Shown: positions 9,192 through 18,016 of the stretch, in pieces | Layout of the letters: the number at the start of each line of letters is the position of its first letter | Numbering within the stretch: the stretch's first letter is position 1 | Source of the DNA: Nitrobacter hamburgensis X14 | GTDB lineage: Bacteria > Pseudomonadota > Alphaproteobacteria > Rhizobiales > Xanthobacteraceae | NCBI RefSeq assembly: GCF_000013885.1 | Contig: NC_007964.1 | Location: 3,954,001 to 4,018,000 of the forward strand | Direction: 5' to 3' | DNA: 64,000 nt | Made by a program: the position numbers and the translations under genes | The notes under the pieces: generated by a model | The model's input: only the letters and a program-made list of their open reading frames with translations | What the model was told of the DNA's origin: nothing | Databases searched by the model: none

Positions 9192-10456
9192 TGCTTCTGC
9201 CCGCTCTCCGAAGGCTGTTTCTTGCTTCCCGATTTGTCTGATGCCGGATTGCTGTTGTTGCCGGCTTCCGCACGAAGGGCGATCTTGGCGCCGTCGCGCA
9301 GCTTGTCGGCGCCGTCGACGACGATGCGGTCACCCGGCGCCAGCCCGGAGCGGACCTCGACACGTTCGCCGTCCGTCACGCCGAGCACCACCTTGCGGAC
9401 CGATACGGTGCTGTCGGGATTGACGAGATAGACAAAGGTACCCGGAACGCCGCGCTGAATGCCGGCCGTCGGCATCACCGTGACGCCGCTATGCGTATCG
9501 ACCAGCAGCCGGACATTGACGAACTGATTTGGGTAGAGGGCTCTCGTATCGTTTGGAAACTGGGCCCGCAGTTTGATCGTTCCGGTGGTCGGATCGATCT
9601 GGCTGTCGAAGGTTTGCAGCACGCCATCCGCGATTTTGTTGGCGCCGCTACGGTCGTAAGCGGTCGCGGGCAGCGTGGCGCCGGCCTGAATCCGCTTTGA
9701 AATGGCCTGCAGATTGTCTTCCGGCAGCGTGAACAGCACGCTGATCGGTTGCAACTGCGTGATCACGACGAGGCCGTTGGTGTCCCCTGGCGTCACGTAG
9801 TTGCCCTGATCCACCTGGCGCAATCCGACGCGTCCATCGAGCGGCGAAACGATACGGCAATATTGCAGGTTGACCTGAGCTGCCTTCACCGCGGCCCGAT
9901 CGGCTTCAACCGTGCCCTGGTATTGGGCGACCAGGGCCACCTGGGTATCGAGGGTTTGACGGGGCACCGCATTCTGCGCCGCCAGGCCCCGGTAGCGAGT
10001 CAGATCAACCTGGGCGCCTTTCAGGAGCGCTTCGTCGCGCGTCAGATTTCCGTTCGCCTGAGCCAGCGCGGCCTCATACGGACGCGGATCGATTTCCGCG
10101 AGCAGGTCGCCTTTCCTGACGTCCTGTCCTTCCTTGAAATCGATCTTCATCAGGTAACCGCTGATCTGGGTCCTGATAGTGACCGTGGCAAGCGAGGTGA
10201 CGGTGCCGAGTGCGTTGAGGTTGACACCGATATCACCCTTGCCGACGGTCTCCGGGACGATCGACATTGGCGGAGCGCTCCCGCCGCTCCTCGCCGGTTG
10301 CGGTGCTTGTGTGCGCTGGCGCCACAACGCAACGCCGGCGACAACCGCCAAAACCAGCAGCAGGATCCATGCAAGACGCCAGCGCGACTTCCGCTTGGTC
10401 CCCTCTGCGGTCTCGGTAAGCGGAGCCTCTTTGAGAGATTTGATTGGCTGGTTCAT
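9188..10456 (-). CDS. mdtA: RND periplasmic adaptor (membrane fusion protein), MdtA type
   Basis: First gene of the pump operon. The 422-residue product has one N-terminal membrane anchor (RWRLAWILLLVLAVVAGVAL, about residues 25-45), then the paired lipoyl halves (GYLMKIDFKEGQDVRKGDLL and the later VSPLDGRVGLRQVDQGNYV), separated by an alpha-hairpin stretch, then beta-barrel and membrane-proximal domains (GVPGTFVYLVNPDSTVSVRKV). The hairpin is what would contact the outer-membrane channel. The C-terminus is a Ser/Lys-rich tail. Confidence 0.9.
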   Translation of the reverse strand: MNQPIKSLKEAPLTETAEGTKRKSRWRLAWILLLVLAVVAGVALWRQRTQAPQPARSGGSAPPMSIVPETVGKGDIGVNLNALGTVTSLATVTIRTQISGYLMKIDFKEGQDVRKGDLLAEIDPRPYEAALAQANGNLTRDEALLKGAQVDLTRYRGLAAQNAVPRQTLDTQVALVAQYQGTVEADRAAVKAAQVNLQYCRIVSPLDGRVGLRQVDQGNYVTPGDTNGLVVITQLQPISVLFTLPEDNLQAISKRIQAGATLPATAYDRSGANKIADGVLQTFDSQIDPTTGTIKLRAQFPNDTRALYPNQFVNVRLLVDTHSGVTVMPTAGIQRGVPGTFVYLVNPDSTVSVRKVVLGVTDGERVEVRSGLAPGDRIVVDGADKLRDGAKIALRAEAGNNSNPASDKSGSKKQPSESGQKQ

Positions 10457-10966
10457 GAACGGGCCATCGAAGATCTTATGTTTATAGATGCTATCCGATG
10501 TGGGTTGCGGTCATTTCAGTGTTCAAAGGATGTGTCGAAACCGTTCCGATTGATCGCAGCCGTCCGAATGACTTAGATGCAGACAATCATGGCGCCTTGT
10601 TGCCTGACCCTATCACACCTGACCAAGCGGGGTTGAGGCTGTCTCTTAATAATCTGTAAGAAACGAGGCATTTCAGAATGAGTCACCGTCGAGGGTTTGC
10701 GAGGTGAACCGCGCTGCGGCGGTTGAACTGCGGAGGGAGGCATTTTTAGAAGCCGGCTCACGTCCATTTGATCTCTGGCCGCCGGCGACGGCGTGACGAT
10801 GCTGTTCGATCCCGGTCCCGGATCACACCCCGACCGCTATCCGGATGGCGGTCGGGTGCCGATTGTTGAATCGACATCCCGGCTTGAATAGGCTTGCGTG
10901 CCACCGGTCCTGAAGCAGTTGCAAACCATCGCCACGACCTGCAATTTTTTCGGAAAGAATTGTTCA
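10457..10966. other. Divergent intergenic region
   Basis: About 510 bases between the divergent mdtA operon and the orphan adaptor gene, so it should hold both promoters. I find no regulator gene or convincing operator. A small inverted repeat AACCGC/GCGGTT lies near 10705-10725. Short reading frames here have no good ribosome-binding sites or family features. Confidence 0.4.
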
Positions 10967-11869
10967 ATGCCGACGGAATTCCCGCGCCCGCGCTCCATTG
11001 CAAGGCAGGCGATCGCTCTCGCCGTTGTGCTCGGGACCACCGTCATTGCTCCCCAGGGGTTCGCGGCCGACGAGCAGGATACCCCGAACGGCGCCGCCGT
11101 TACCGTGCTGAAAGCGACCCGGTCCTGCTTCTCCGCTACCGTCGAGGTCACCGGAATCCTGATCCCTAAAAACGAGACGGCGGTGCGCCCGGAGCGGCCG
11201 GGCTTGAAGGTCGCCGAGATCATGGTGGAGCCGGGACAGAGCGTCACCGCCGGACAGGTGCTTGCCCGCCTCAACCGTCCCGAAGGCGGATCGACCCAGG
11301 TTCACTCCCCGGTGGCCGGACTGGTCAGCAATTCGTCCGCCGAGGTCGGAGCGATCGCCTCGGGCAAGGGCGAGGCGCTGTTCAATATCATCACCGGCAA
11401 CGAATTCGATCTGGTCGGTCAGGTGCCGACCACCGATCTGGCGAAGCTCGCCGGCGATCAGCCCGCCAAGGTCAAGGCCGTCGGCGCCGGCGACATCGAC
11501 GGCAAGGTCCGGCTCGTCGCACCGACGATCGAACCGAACAGCCAGCTTGGGCAGGTCTTCATATCCGTCGACCCGAGCCGGCATTTGCTCGTCAATGCGT
11601 CCGGCCGGGCGATCATCAAAACCGGCGAGAGTTGCGGCATCGCGGTGCCCCTGACGGCGATCCTGTATGGGAGCGCGGGCACCGTGGTTCAGGTCGTCCG
11701 GCACCAGCGGGTCGAAACGCGGCATGTCGAGGTGGGGTTGCTGTCGGGAGGACAGGTCGAGGTCCGCGAGGGATTGTCGGAAGGCGACGTCGTGGTGGCG
11801 CGCGCCGGCGCCTTGTTGCGCGAAGGCGATCCGGTCAGGCCGGTCGCCGCGGAAGCGAGTGCGAAGTAA
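10967..11869 (+). CDS. Orphan short RND-type periplasmic adaptor
   Basis: A 300-residue exported HlyD/MFP-family protein. Signal peptide (ARQAIALAVVLGTTVIAPQGFAA) is followed by a lipoyl-like region (LKVAEIMVEPGQSVTAGQVLARL, then VHSPVAGLVSNSSAEVGAIA) with only a very short linker between the two halves, so the alpha-hairpin is essentially absent. Two cysteine contexts, RSCFSATV and ESCGIAVPL, are shared with the adaptor at 21139-22026, making the two paralogues. The start at 10967 is preceded by GGAAAG nine bases upstream; an upstream in-frame ATG at 10898 would bury the signal. No pump gene follows. Confidence 0.8.
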   Translation: MPTEFPRPRSIARQAIALAVVLGTTVIAPQGFAADEQDTPNGAAVTVLKATRSCFSATVEVTGILIPKNETAVRPERPGLKVAEIMVEPGQSVTAGQVLARLNRPEGGSTQVHSPVAGLVSNSSAEVGAIASGKGEALFNIITGNEFDLVGQVPTTDLAKLAGDQPAKVKAVGAGDIDGKVRLVAPTIEPNSQLGQVFISVDPSRHLLVNASGRAIIKTGESCGIAVPLTAILYGSAGTVVQVVRHQRVETRHVEVGLLSGGQVEVREGLSEGDVVVARAGALLREGDPVRPVAAEASAK

Positions 11870-11874
11870 GCCGC

Positions 11875-12753
11875 TTAGCTGCCGGCCTTGCGCGAGGCCG
11901 TCGCCGCATCGGACCTGAGCGGCACGTCCTGGACCAGCGACGACGACACCGTCGGGACCTGCTCACCTTCGCTCGCGCGCGAAACCGCGACCTGCGTCTT
12001 GCTGAACACGGTTTCGGCGTCCGCATTCGGCATATCGAGGCTCTTGAGCAATTCCGCCACCAGCAGGCTGGATTGCCCGCCGGACTCATCGACGACCTGT
12101 CCCGGCGTGGCCGACGACAGGATCAGCGCATTGTCCGGCGCATTGATCGGCGCAAGGCCATGAGAGTAGGAGCGGAAGCGCCGCTCATACGGGTTGCGCC
12201 GCGATGCATCGATCACCGCCAGCTTGACCTTGGCGGCGCGCTCTTTCATCGCTCCGAGCACGGTTTCGATGGAAAGCCCGTCGCGCCGGACGTCGGCTTC
12301 CTTCCATATCCGCGCATCGACCGGGATCATGTAGCTCTCGCGGCCGGACTGAATGCCGAAGCCGCTGAAGAACAGTAGCGCCGTCGTATCGGGACCGATC
12401 TTCGATTCCAGACGGCGGACCGCGCGGCGCATATCGTCCTTGTTGGCGTCCTCGACCATGATGACGTCGAAACCGTCGCGCCGCAGAGTCGTCGTCAGCG
12501 CCCGGGCATCGTTGATGGACTGCTTCAACGGCCGGTTCGCATCCGGATAATGCGCGTTGCCGATGACCAGCGCGACCCGCGACGGCTTGACGGCGATGTT
12601 GCCGGTCGTGTCGGCTACAGTGAGGGCCTTCGCGACTTCCAGGCTGCGCTTGTTGAGCGCGGCATGGGCTCCGATCGCCAGCGACACCATCCCGACGAGG
12701 ACGGCGGCCAACGTGACCGAGCGGGGCGAAACGCGAAACTGCCCGAACGTCAT
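11875..12753 (-). CDS. Caspase-like (peptidase C14 fold) protein, catalytic dyad missing
   Basis: A 292-residue protein with an N-terminal membrane/signal segment (SVTLAAVLVGMVSLAIGAHA) followed by a caspase-type domain: RVALVIGNAHYPD, LKQSINDARALTTTLRRDGF, ALLFFSGFGIQ and LAVIDASRRNPY. In active relatives these last two read SGHG and DACR; here the histidine is F132 and the cysteine is S184. The rest of the fold motifs is well kept, so this looks like a maintained pseudoenzyme, not decay. Start at 12753 is chosen because AGGAA lies eight bases upstream on the minus strand. It converges with the orphan adaptor gene (5-base gap). Confidence 0.8.
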   Translation of the reverse strand: MTFGQFRVSPRSVTLAAVLVGMVSLAIGAHAALNKRSLEVAKALTVADTTGNIAVKPSRVALVIGNAHYPDANRPLKQSINDARALTTTLRRDGFDVIMVEDANKDDMRRAVRRLESKIGPDTTALLFFSGFGIQSGRESYMIPVDARIWKEADVRRDGLSIETVLGAMKERAAKVKLAVIDASRRNPYERRFRSYSHGLAPINAPDNALILSSATPGQVVDESGGQSSLLVAELLKSLDMPNADAETVFSKTQVAVSRASEGEQVPTVSSSLVQDVPLRSDAATASRKAGS

Positions 12754-13165
12754 AACGATCAATTCCTGGTCATGCCCGACGGCGCTCGCAGGTCGCGCCA
12801 ACGCCAGATTGGTTTTAGGGGGCACCTGACTTATCGCGGGCAAATACGCTCGTTTTGCGGCACCGCAGCATAAGGAAGGTCCTACCCTGTGGGTCCCCCA
12901 TGAGCAACATGAAACCTTTATTTATCGGAAACACAATTGGTTAAGCACGCCGCAGCCATCATGGCAGTTTCCGGAAACAGCGGGGGCGAGTGCGAAAGTT
13001 GCGGGGCCGGAGGTCATGGCAATCAACCTACCGCTACCTCGCGGCTGATGCCGTGACATCGGTCACATTTGTCTTTCCTGCCTATTCGTGTAGTTTTTCA
13101 ATTACTTGGCTGGAACAAGCCTTGATGAGATATCGGAACGCGCATGGGGGCGCGGAAAGTAAATC
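12754..13165. other. Divergent intergenic region
   Basis: About 410 bases between the pseudo-caspase gene and the 578-residue ORF, which diverge. It contains an AT-richer stretch around 12905-12945 that could carry promoters. I see no gene, hairpin or repeat that I can support. Confidence 0.35.
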
Positions 13166-14902
13166 ATGACTGTTCGCCACGTCGCCGGCGCTGTCTATCG
13201 CGCGCTGACGAACCGCAAAGACGGCCCGTCGCTGTACGACCTGTGCGATCCCCTGCTGTTGCGCCACCACGGCGGCGACGCTCACCTGGCCAAATTCTAC
13301 AGAACCGCGCTCGCCAATCCGGCCCTGCGCCCGCTGCTGCGGCGGGCCGGTCTGCCCGAACTCCGGGACCAGACCCGCTTTCGGGAACTTCAGGACGCGC
13401 TGCGGCGCGCGCGGGACGACGAATCCCCGGACTGGGCGGCGATCGGGCGGCCGGTGGCCGCCCTGCTGGACACGGTGACCTTGCACCATCCCCGGCCCGG
13501 ACCTGTGGTCTCGTCGGGACCGGCGCCAAACCTCGCCGACATCGAACGCGTCATCCGAACTTGCGGCGCGCATCTGCTCCAGTCGTTTCGAAAGAATGGC
13601 TTCATTCCGACCTTCGCCGCGTTCAACCTGATCGGCGACCCCGATCTGCACGGCCGGGATTTTCTCGCCGCCCTCACCGGCCTCGATGCGCGCGGCTACA
13701 AGAACTCGACGCTGCTTTTTAATCTGGCGCGGGTCTTCATCGCGCGGTCGCCGGCGCGCGACTTTATCAATCCGCCGTGGCGCGGCGTCGCCGAACCGAT
13801 GTGGGAGCCGGTGCAGATCCGCCATCGCTCGGCCTATTACGATGCGTTCTTCACCGAGGCGCTTCTGAGTTTTGCCGAAACCGGTCTCGCCACGCCCGCG
13901 GAAACCGAGGCGATCCGCCGCGCCAGCACCGGGATGGTCGATTTCTGCCTCAAGACCAGCCGCGAGGAGGTGTTCTCACACAACGGCAAACGCGTCAGCG
14001 TTATCACAGCACTGGCGCCAAATCCCCATCCGCGCTTCAACCGCTTCTTCGCGCAAATCAAGCAGGACCTCGGCTTCGGCATCTACGTTCCCGACTGCGA
14101 CACCACGGCCTGCTCGTTTTCGGCCGCGACGCAAGCCGGCTCGATCGATCCGATCCTCGATCAGCCGTTGCTCGATTTCTATGCGGGCTATCAGGTCGGC
14201 GGCGGCGCCAACGAACCGCTGGTGACCGTGCCGCTCAACGACAACATCGATTACGAAGGCGGCATCGTCACCTGGATCGACAATCTTGCGGGCGACCGCC
14301 CGTACGGCAACGATCTCGATCCCACCCTTAACCTCGATGTTCTCGAGGTCAGCTTCCGCAACTGTTCGCGGTGGCGCATTCTCGAAACGCCGCAGCGGCT
14401 GCAAACCGTGCAGCGGGTCATCGGCTTCCAAAGACGGCTGGTGGAGAGCGGCGCGTTCAGCAATCCCCGGTCTCATATTTATTATTTGCCCGAGCTTTAC
14501 TGCGCCTATTTCGGACGCTGCTACGCGGCGCTTGCGGCGCTGCCGTCCGCCGCCCGGCAGGCGATCGATCCCGATGACAGCTTCGGCTACATTCGCGGCC
14601 GGGTTCTGGCGTATGTGCAGGACACGCTGATGTCAGCCGAGATGAACGTATTCGACGCCGCTCTTGCGTTGATTGCGCTGGGCCACCTTGGAGCGGATGC
14701 GGAGACTTTCACATCTGCGCTGAACTGTATCGTCGGCCACGTCGGCGAAGGCGGGCGGCGCGGCCCCTTCAAGGCTTATGAATGGAACAAGATGAAAACG
14801 CCGACGCGCATTGTGGTGGGCGGCCCGGAAGTGACGTCAGCCTTCGTGCTGATGGGACTGGCCCTGGCACGCAAGGCGATGCGGCAACGAACAGGGCGCT
14901 AG
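13166..14902 (+). CDS. Uncharacterised protein resembling class II terpene cyclases
   Basis: A 578-residue soluble, helix-rich protein without signal peptide or membrane helices. I do not recognise a named family. D310-C-D312-T-T-A resembles the D-x-D-D-T-A acid motif of class II terpene cyclases and squalene-hopene cyclases. Downstream, the order GGIVTW, NLDVLEVSF, then a Y/L-rich segment YYLPELYCAYFGRCYAAL and a final A/L-rich helix parallels the toroid repeats of bacterial class II diterpene cyclases (about 500-530 residues). The fourth motif residue is Thr instead of Asp, as in some variant class II enzymes. No prenyltransferase or class I synthase is nearby. Function is inference; the gene itself is secure. 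Confidence 0.75.
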   Translation: MTVRHVAGAVYRALTNRKDGPSLYDLCDPLLLRHHGGDAHLAKFYRTALANPALRPLLRRAGLPELRDQTRFRELQDALRRARDDESPDWAAIGRPVAALLDTVTLHHPRPGPVVSSGPAPNLADIERVIRTCGAHLLQSFRKNGFIPTFAAFNLIGDPDLHGRDFLAALTGLDARGYKNSTLLFNLARVFIARSPARDFINPPWRGVAEPMWEPVQIRHRSAYYDAFFTEALLSFAETGLATPAETEAIRRASTGMVDFCLKTSREEVFSHNGKRVSVITALAPNPHPRFNRFFAQIKQDLGFGIYVPDCDTTACSFSAATQAGSIDPILDQPLLDFYAGYQVGGGANEPLVTVPLNDNIDYEGGIVTWIDNLAGDRPYGNDLDPTLNLDVLEVSFRNCSRWRILETPQRLQTVQRVIGFQRRLVESGAFSNPRSHIYYLPELYCAYFGRCYAALAALPSAARQAIDPDDSFGYIRGRVLAYVQDTLMSAEMNVFDAALALIALGHLGADAETFTSALNCIVGHVGEGGRRGPFKAYEWNKMKTPTRIVVGGPEVTSAFVLMGLALARKAMRQRTGR

Positions 14903-15224
14903 AGTCGTTCTCGATTGCGCGGAACGAGCCCGGAATGCGGGGCTCGCCACCTGTCCCGATCGGCGTCTTGCGAAACCGGCCGGGCGCTTGCGCCGCAAAG
15001 GCTCGCCGTGTATGGCCGAGCGAATTTCTTTTCAACCTATCCCTCGGCACGCACGCCGGATCGCCACTAAAAATCGAGCACAGGTCTGGACGAGCCGTGG
15101 ATGACGCCTCAAACGGTTTCCGATGTGACTGTGGTCGACATCATTAGAGACAGCGGCATGCCCGGCAACCCGTCCGGGCCATCGATAGCGGGACAGGCCG
15201 TCTCAACGCAAGGGAGTAGCAATT
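14903..15224 (+). other. Intergenic region with no recognised feature
   Basis: About 320 bases between the terpene-cyclase-like ORF and the PPOX flavoprotein. Small reading frames are present but none has a convincing start or similarity. A promoter for the flavoprotein gene probably lies here. Confidence 0.3.
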
Positions 15225-15839
15225 GTGGTGACCGCCATCGAGACGATCGAGCAGCTCGAGGCCATTTACGGCCAGCCCGGCGAGGCGGCGACCATCAAGG
15301 TGGCCTACCGGATCACACCGTCCTATCGCGCGCTGATCGAAAGCTCTCCGTTCGCCGTGTTGGCGACCTGCGGCGAGGAAGGGCTTGACTGCTCGCCGCG
15401 CGGCGATCTGCCGGGCTTCGTTCGTGTTCACGACGACCTCACGCTGATCATTCCCGATCGGCGCGGCAACAACCGCGTCGATTCATTGCGGAATCTCATA
15501 CGCGATCCCAGAGCGGCGCTGTTGTTTCTGATCCCGGGGTCCGGCACCACCCTGCGCGTCAACGGCCGCGCGCTGGTGTCGGCCGATCCCGAACTGCTGG
15601 CGTCGTTCGGGGTGGAGAGCAAAATACCCCGTTCGGTCATCGTCATGACTGTGCAGGAGATCTACTTTCAGTGCGCGCGCGCCATCATCCGCTCGCACCT
15701 CTGGGATCCCGACAGGCGTGTCGACCCCAAGAGCTTGCCGACGCCGGGTCAAATCCTCGCGGACATGAGCAAAGATCGGGTTGGCGGCGAGGAATATGAC
15801 AGGACGTGGCTGGAGCGCGCGCGGCAGACGATGTGGTAG
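15225..15839 (+). CDS. Pyridoxamine 5'-phosphate oxidase-family FMN-binding protein
   Basis: A 204-residue split-barrel flavoprotein of the MSMEG_1061-like PPOX group. Recognisable parts: FAVLATCGEEGLDCSPRGD (FMN-site strand), VHDDLTLIIPDRRGNNRVDSL, LLFLIPGSGTTLRVNGRAL, and the C-terminal CARAIIRSHLWDP. The start is a GTG at 15225 with AGGGAG upstream. Substrate is unknown; the group includes general FMN- or F420-dependent reductases and it is unlikely to be the true PdxH. Confidence 0.8.
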   Translation: MVTAIETIEQLEAIYGQPGEAATIKVAYRITPSYRALIESSPFAVLATCGEEGLDCSPRGDLPGFVRVHDDLTLIIPDRRGNNRVDSLRNLIRDPRAALLFLIPGSGTTLRVNGRALVSADPELLASFGVESKIPRSVIVMTVQEIYFQCARAIIRSHLWDPDRRVDPKSLPTPGQILADMSKDRVGGEEYDRTWLERARQTMW

Positions 15840-15896
15840 GCGCTCCAGCGGGATCGGTGTCGCTGTCATTGCGAGTGAAACCTTAAAGTTAGAAAG

Positions 15897-17819
15897 CTAG
15901 CGGCCGAACAGCTGCTTCATGATGTCGTCGATGGGCGGGGGTTTGTCTTGGGACGGTTTGTCTTGGGACGGCGTTCCCTGGGATGGCCGGCCGGAAGCGG
16001 GCGGTTCACCCGTGCCCGCGCCGGCGCCGAGACCCTGCCGGATCATGCTATCAAGAGTCTCTCCGAGACTGGGGCCGGATTTGTCGGACCTTCCAAGTCC
16101 GCTTTGGCCGAACAGTCCCTGCCCCAATTCCCGAAGCTTCGCATAGGCGGCTGCGGGATCATCCAGAATGCCGGCCACATCCGGATAGATGCGCGGCTCG
16201 CTCCACGTCCCCTGCACGACGACCGGAATGCCGAGGCCGACCGGGTCGGCGCGCCCCCCTTGACCCTCCGCGGTCATGACGAGTTTCGGCTCGACCCGGA
16301 AATCCAGCGTCTTCGAGCCGAGATCGACAGTACCGGCGCCGGTCATCCGCACCAGCGGCCCGGCCAGAAACAGGTCGTTGGTGGTGGCCTGTCCCTGGGC
16401 GATGGTTGCGGTCGCGCTGAGTTGCGACATGTCGGTGGTCTGGTCCGGGCGCGTCTGCCATCCTGACAGGGTGCCCGACGTCAACGCGCGGATCATTTTC
16501 GCAAGGTTGAGATTGCGGATCGCGCCGTCGCGGACGTCGATCGAAGCCGTCCCGGTCAGGTTCGATAGGATCGCGCGCAAGCTGGCGCCGGTGCCCCGCA
16601 CGTCGGCCATCGCCCGCATCCTGCCATCGACATTGTCGAAATCCGCAAGGCTCGACAGCAGCGGCAGCGCGCGAACGCCGGTCACGCCGGCCCGGAGCGC
16701 GTAGGACGGATTGTTCGTGGACGCATCGATCGTCAGGGCGCCATTGGCTTGCCCGTCATATGCGCCAAGGTTCGAAAATGAAGCTTTCATAACGCCGCTG
16801 GCGATGGTGGCGTCGACCGCGGCCGGCGCAAAGCGCGCGTCCCCGATATTCAGTTCGGCCGCCGAAACCCTCACCTGCGCGTCGACGTAGTTCAACGCAC
16901 CAACATCGATCGGCGCATCGCTCCATGGCTGCGCGCCAGATCGCGGTGCAGGAGGCTGACGCGGCGCCGCGCCTAAGCCGAGCCGCTGAAAATCGAGATC
17001 GAGCTTCACCAGCGGCTTGCTCGCCAAATCGACCGATGCCCAGCCGTTGAACTTGCCGTCGTTGAGCGATCCCGACAGGCCATTGATGAGAAGCATTCGC
17101 CCGTTGATCCGGACCTCGGCTTTGGCGGTCAACTCGCGCGTCGGCAGGCCGGGAACGTCGAGCGTCAGTTCCGTCGGGATGTTCTGTCGTCCAAGCGGCC
17201 CCGCGGGCGGTGTCGCCTTGATCCCGAACTTCAGCGAATGATTACCGGGGCGCGCATTGCCGGTGACGTTGATTTGCCGGTCGGTACTGAGCGTCACGCT
17301 CGCGTTAACGTCGCCGACGCGGCCTTCCGAGCTGGTTTGCGGATCGAAGAAAACGATCGTGCCGTTGGAGATCGTCACCCGGTCGATAGGGAATGGCGTG
17401 TCGTCTTCCGACGTATCTCCAGAGTGGTCCGGCCCGGGCGGAATGTCGATGCGGGTGCGCTCGCGCAGCAGCGGCAGCCGCAGCGTGGCATGATCAATGG
17501 TCAGGTCCGAAACTTTCGGGGCTCCCGACAGCAGGCTGGCAAATGGAAGCGCGGCGCGAACTTCTCCGACCGCAATGTGTACATCGGTTGCGGTAGTCTT
17601 CGGATTTTCCAGCGTGACGTTGTGCAGCGCGAGGCTAAACGACGGCCACAACCCGATTCCTGTCTTGCCGTTGATCGCGATCCGGTAACCGGTCTCGCGT
17701 TCGATCCGGTCCTGCACGAGCGAGGTGACGAAACCGGACGGGATTCCGGTCACGAGGAGCACGATCGCGATCGCGATCAGGCAGGTCGCGGCAACGCCTG
17801 CGATTTTCAATGCTCCCAT
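15897..17819 (-). CDS. AsmA-family inner-membrane protein
   Basis: A 640-residue protein with one N-terminal membrane helix (IAGVAATCLIAIAIVLLVTGI) and a long periplasmic body. AsmA-type features: ERETGYRIAINGKTGIGLWPSFSLALHNVTLEN near the N-terminus and a C-terminal AsmA_2 region with LNLAKMIRAL and GAGTVDLGSKTLDFRVEPKLV. The tail is low-complexity (Ser/Gln/Asp/Lys/Pro repeats, SQDKPSQDKP). AsmA-like proteins are bridge-type factors in outer-membrane lipid homeostasis. The start at 17819 puts the helix at the N-terminus; an in-frame ATG at 17918 would run into the Crp remnant region. Confidence 0.85.
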   Translation of the reverse strand: MGALKIAGVAATCLIAIAIVLLVTGIPSGFVTSLVQDRIERETGYRIAINGKTGIGLWPSFSLALHNVTLENPKTTATDVHIAVGEVRAALPFASLLSGAPKVSDLTIDHATLRLPLLRERTRIDIPPGPDHSGDTSEDDTPFPIDRVTISNGTIVFFDPQTSSEGRVGDVNASVTLSTDRQINVTGNARPGNHSLKFGIKATPPAGPLGRQNIPTELTLDVPGLPTRELTAKAEVRINGRMLLINGLSGSLNDGKFNGWASVDLASKPLVKLDLDFQRLGLGAAPRQPPAPRSGAQPWSDAPIDVGALNYVDAQVRVSAAELNIGDARFAPAAVDATIASGVMKASFSNLGAYDGQANGALTIDASTNNPSYALRAGVTGVRALPLLSSLADFDNVDGRMRAMADVRGTGASLRAILSNLTGTASIDVRDGAIRNLNLAKMIRALTSGTLSGWQTRPDQTTDMSQLSATATIAQGQATTNDLFLAGPLVRMTGAGTVDLGSKTLDFRVEPKLVMTAEGQGGRADPVGLGIPVVVQGTWSEPRIYPDVAGILDDPAAAYAKLRELGQGLFGQSGLGRSDKSGPSLGETLDSMIRQGLGAGAGTGEPPASGRPSQGTPSQDKPSQDKPPPIDDIMKQLFGR

Positions 17820-17891
17820 CTTGCCATCTCGGACTATAGGCCGCGGCTCGAAACCGTTCGGCGATTGAAGGGCAATTTCTGCGCGGCGCAC

Positions 17892-18008
17892 AAGAGCATC
17901 AACCGCCAGCCCCACCACTGGCGCAAGGACGGCATTCTCAAGCTTCAGCGCGGCCGCATCCTGCTCAAGAACATGAGCCGGCTGACCGCCGTGGCGCGCA
18001 ACGCATAG
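17892..18008 (+). pseudogene. 3' remnant of a Crp/Fnr-family regulator gene
   Basis: The plus frame reads KSINRQPHHWRKDGILKLQ and continues RGRILLKNMSRLTAVARNA to a TAG at 18006-18008. This matches the recognition helix, wing and C-terminal end of Crp/Fnr regulators (…INRxLxxWRKDGIL…GRxxLxxxxxL). No start or cyclic-nucleotide-binding domain precedes it: the upstream bases belong to the AsmA gene on the other strand. I read it as the tail of a regulator truncated by rearrangement. Confidence 0.6.
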
Positions 18009-18016
18009 CCCGCGGA

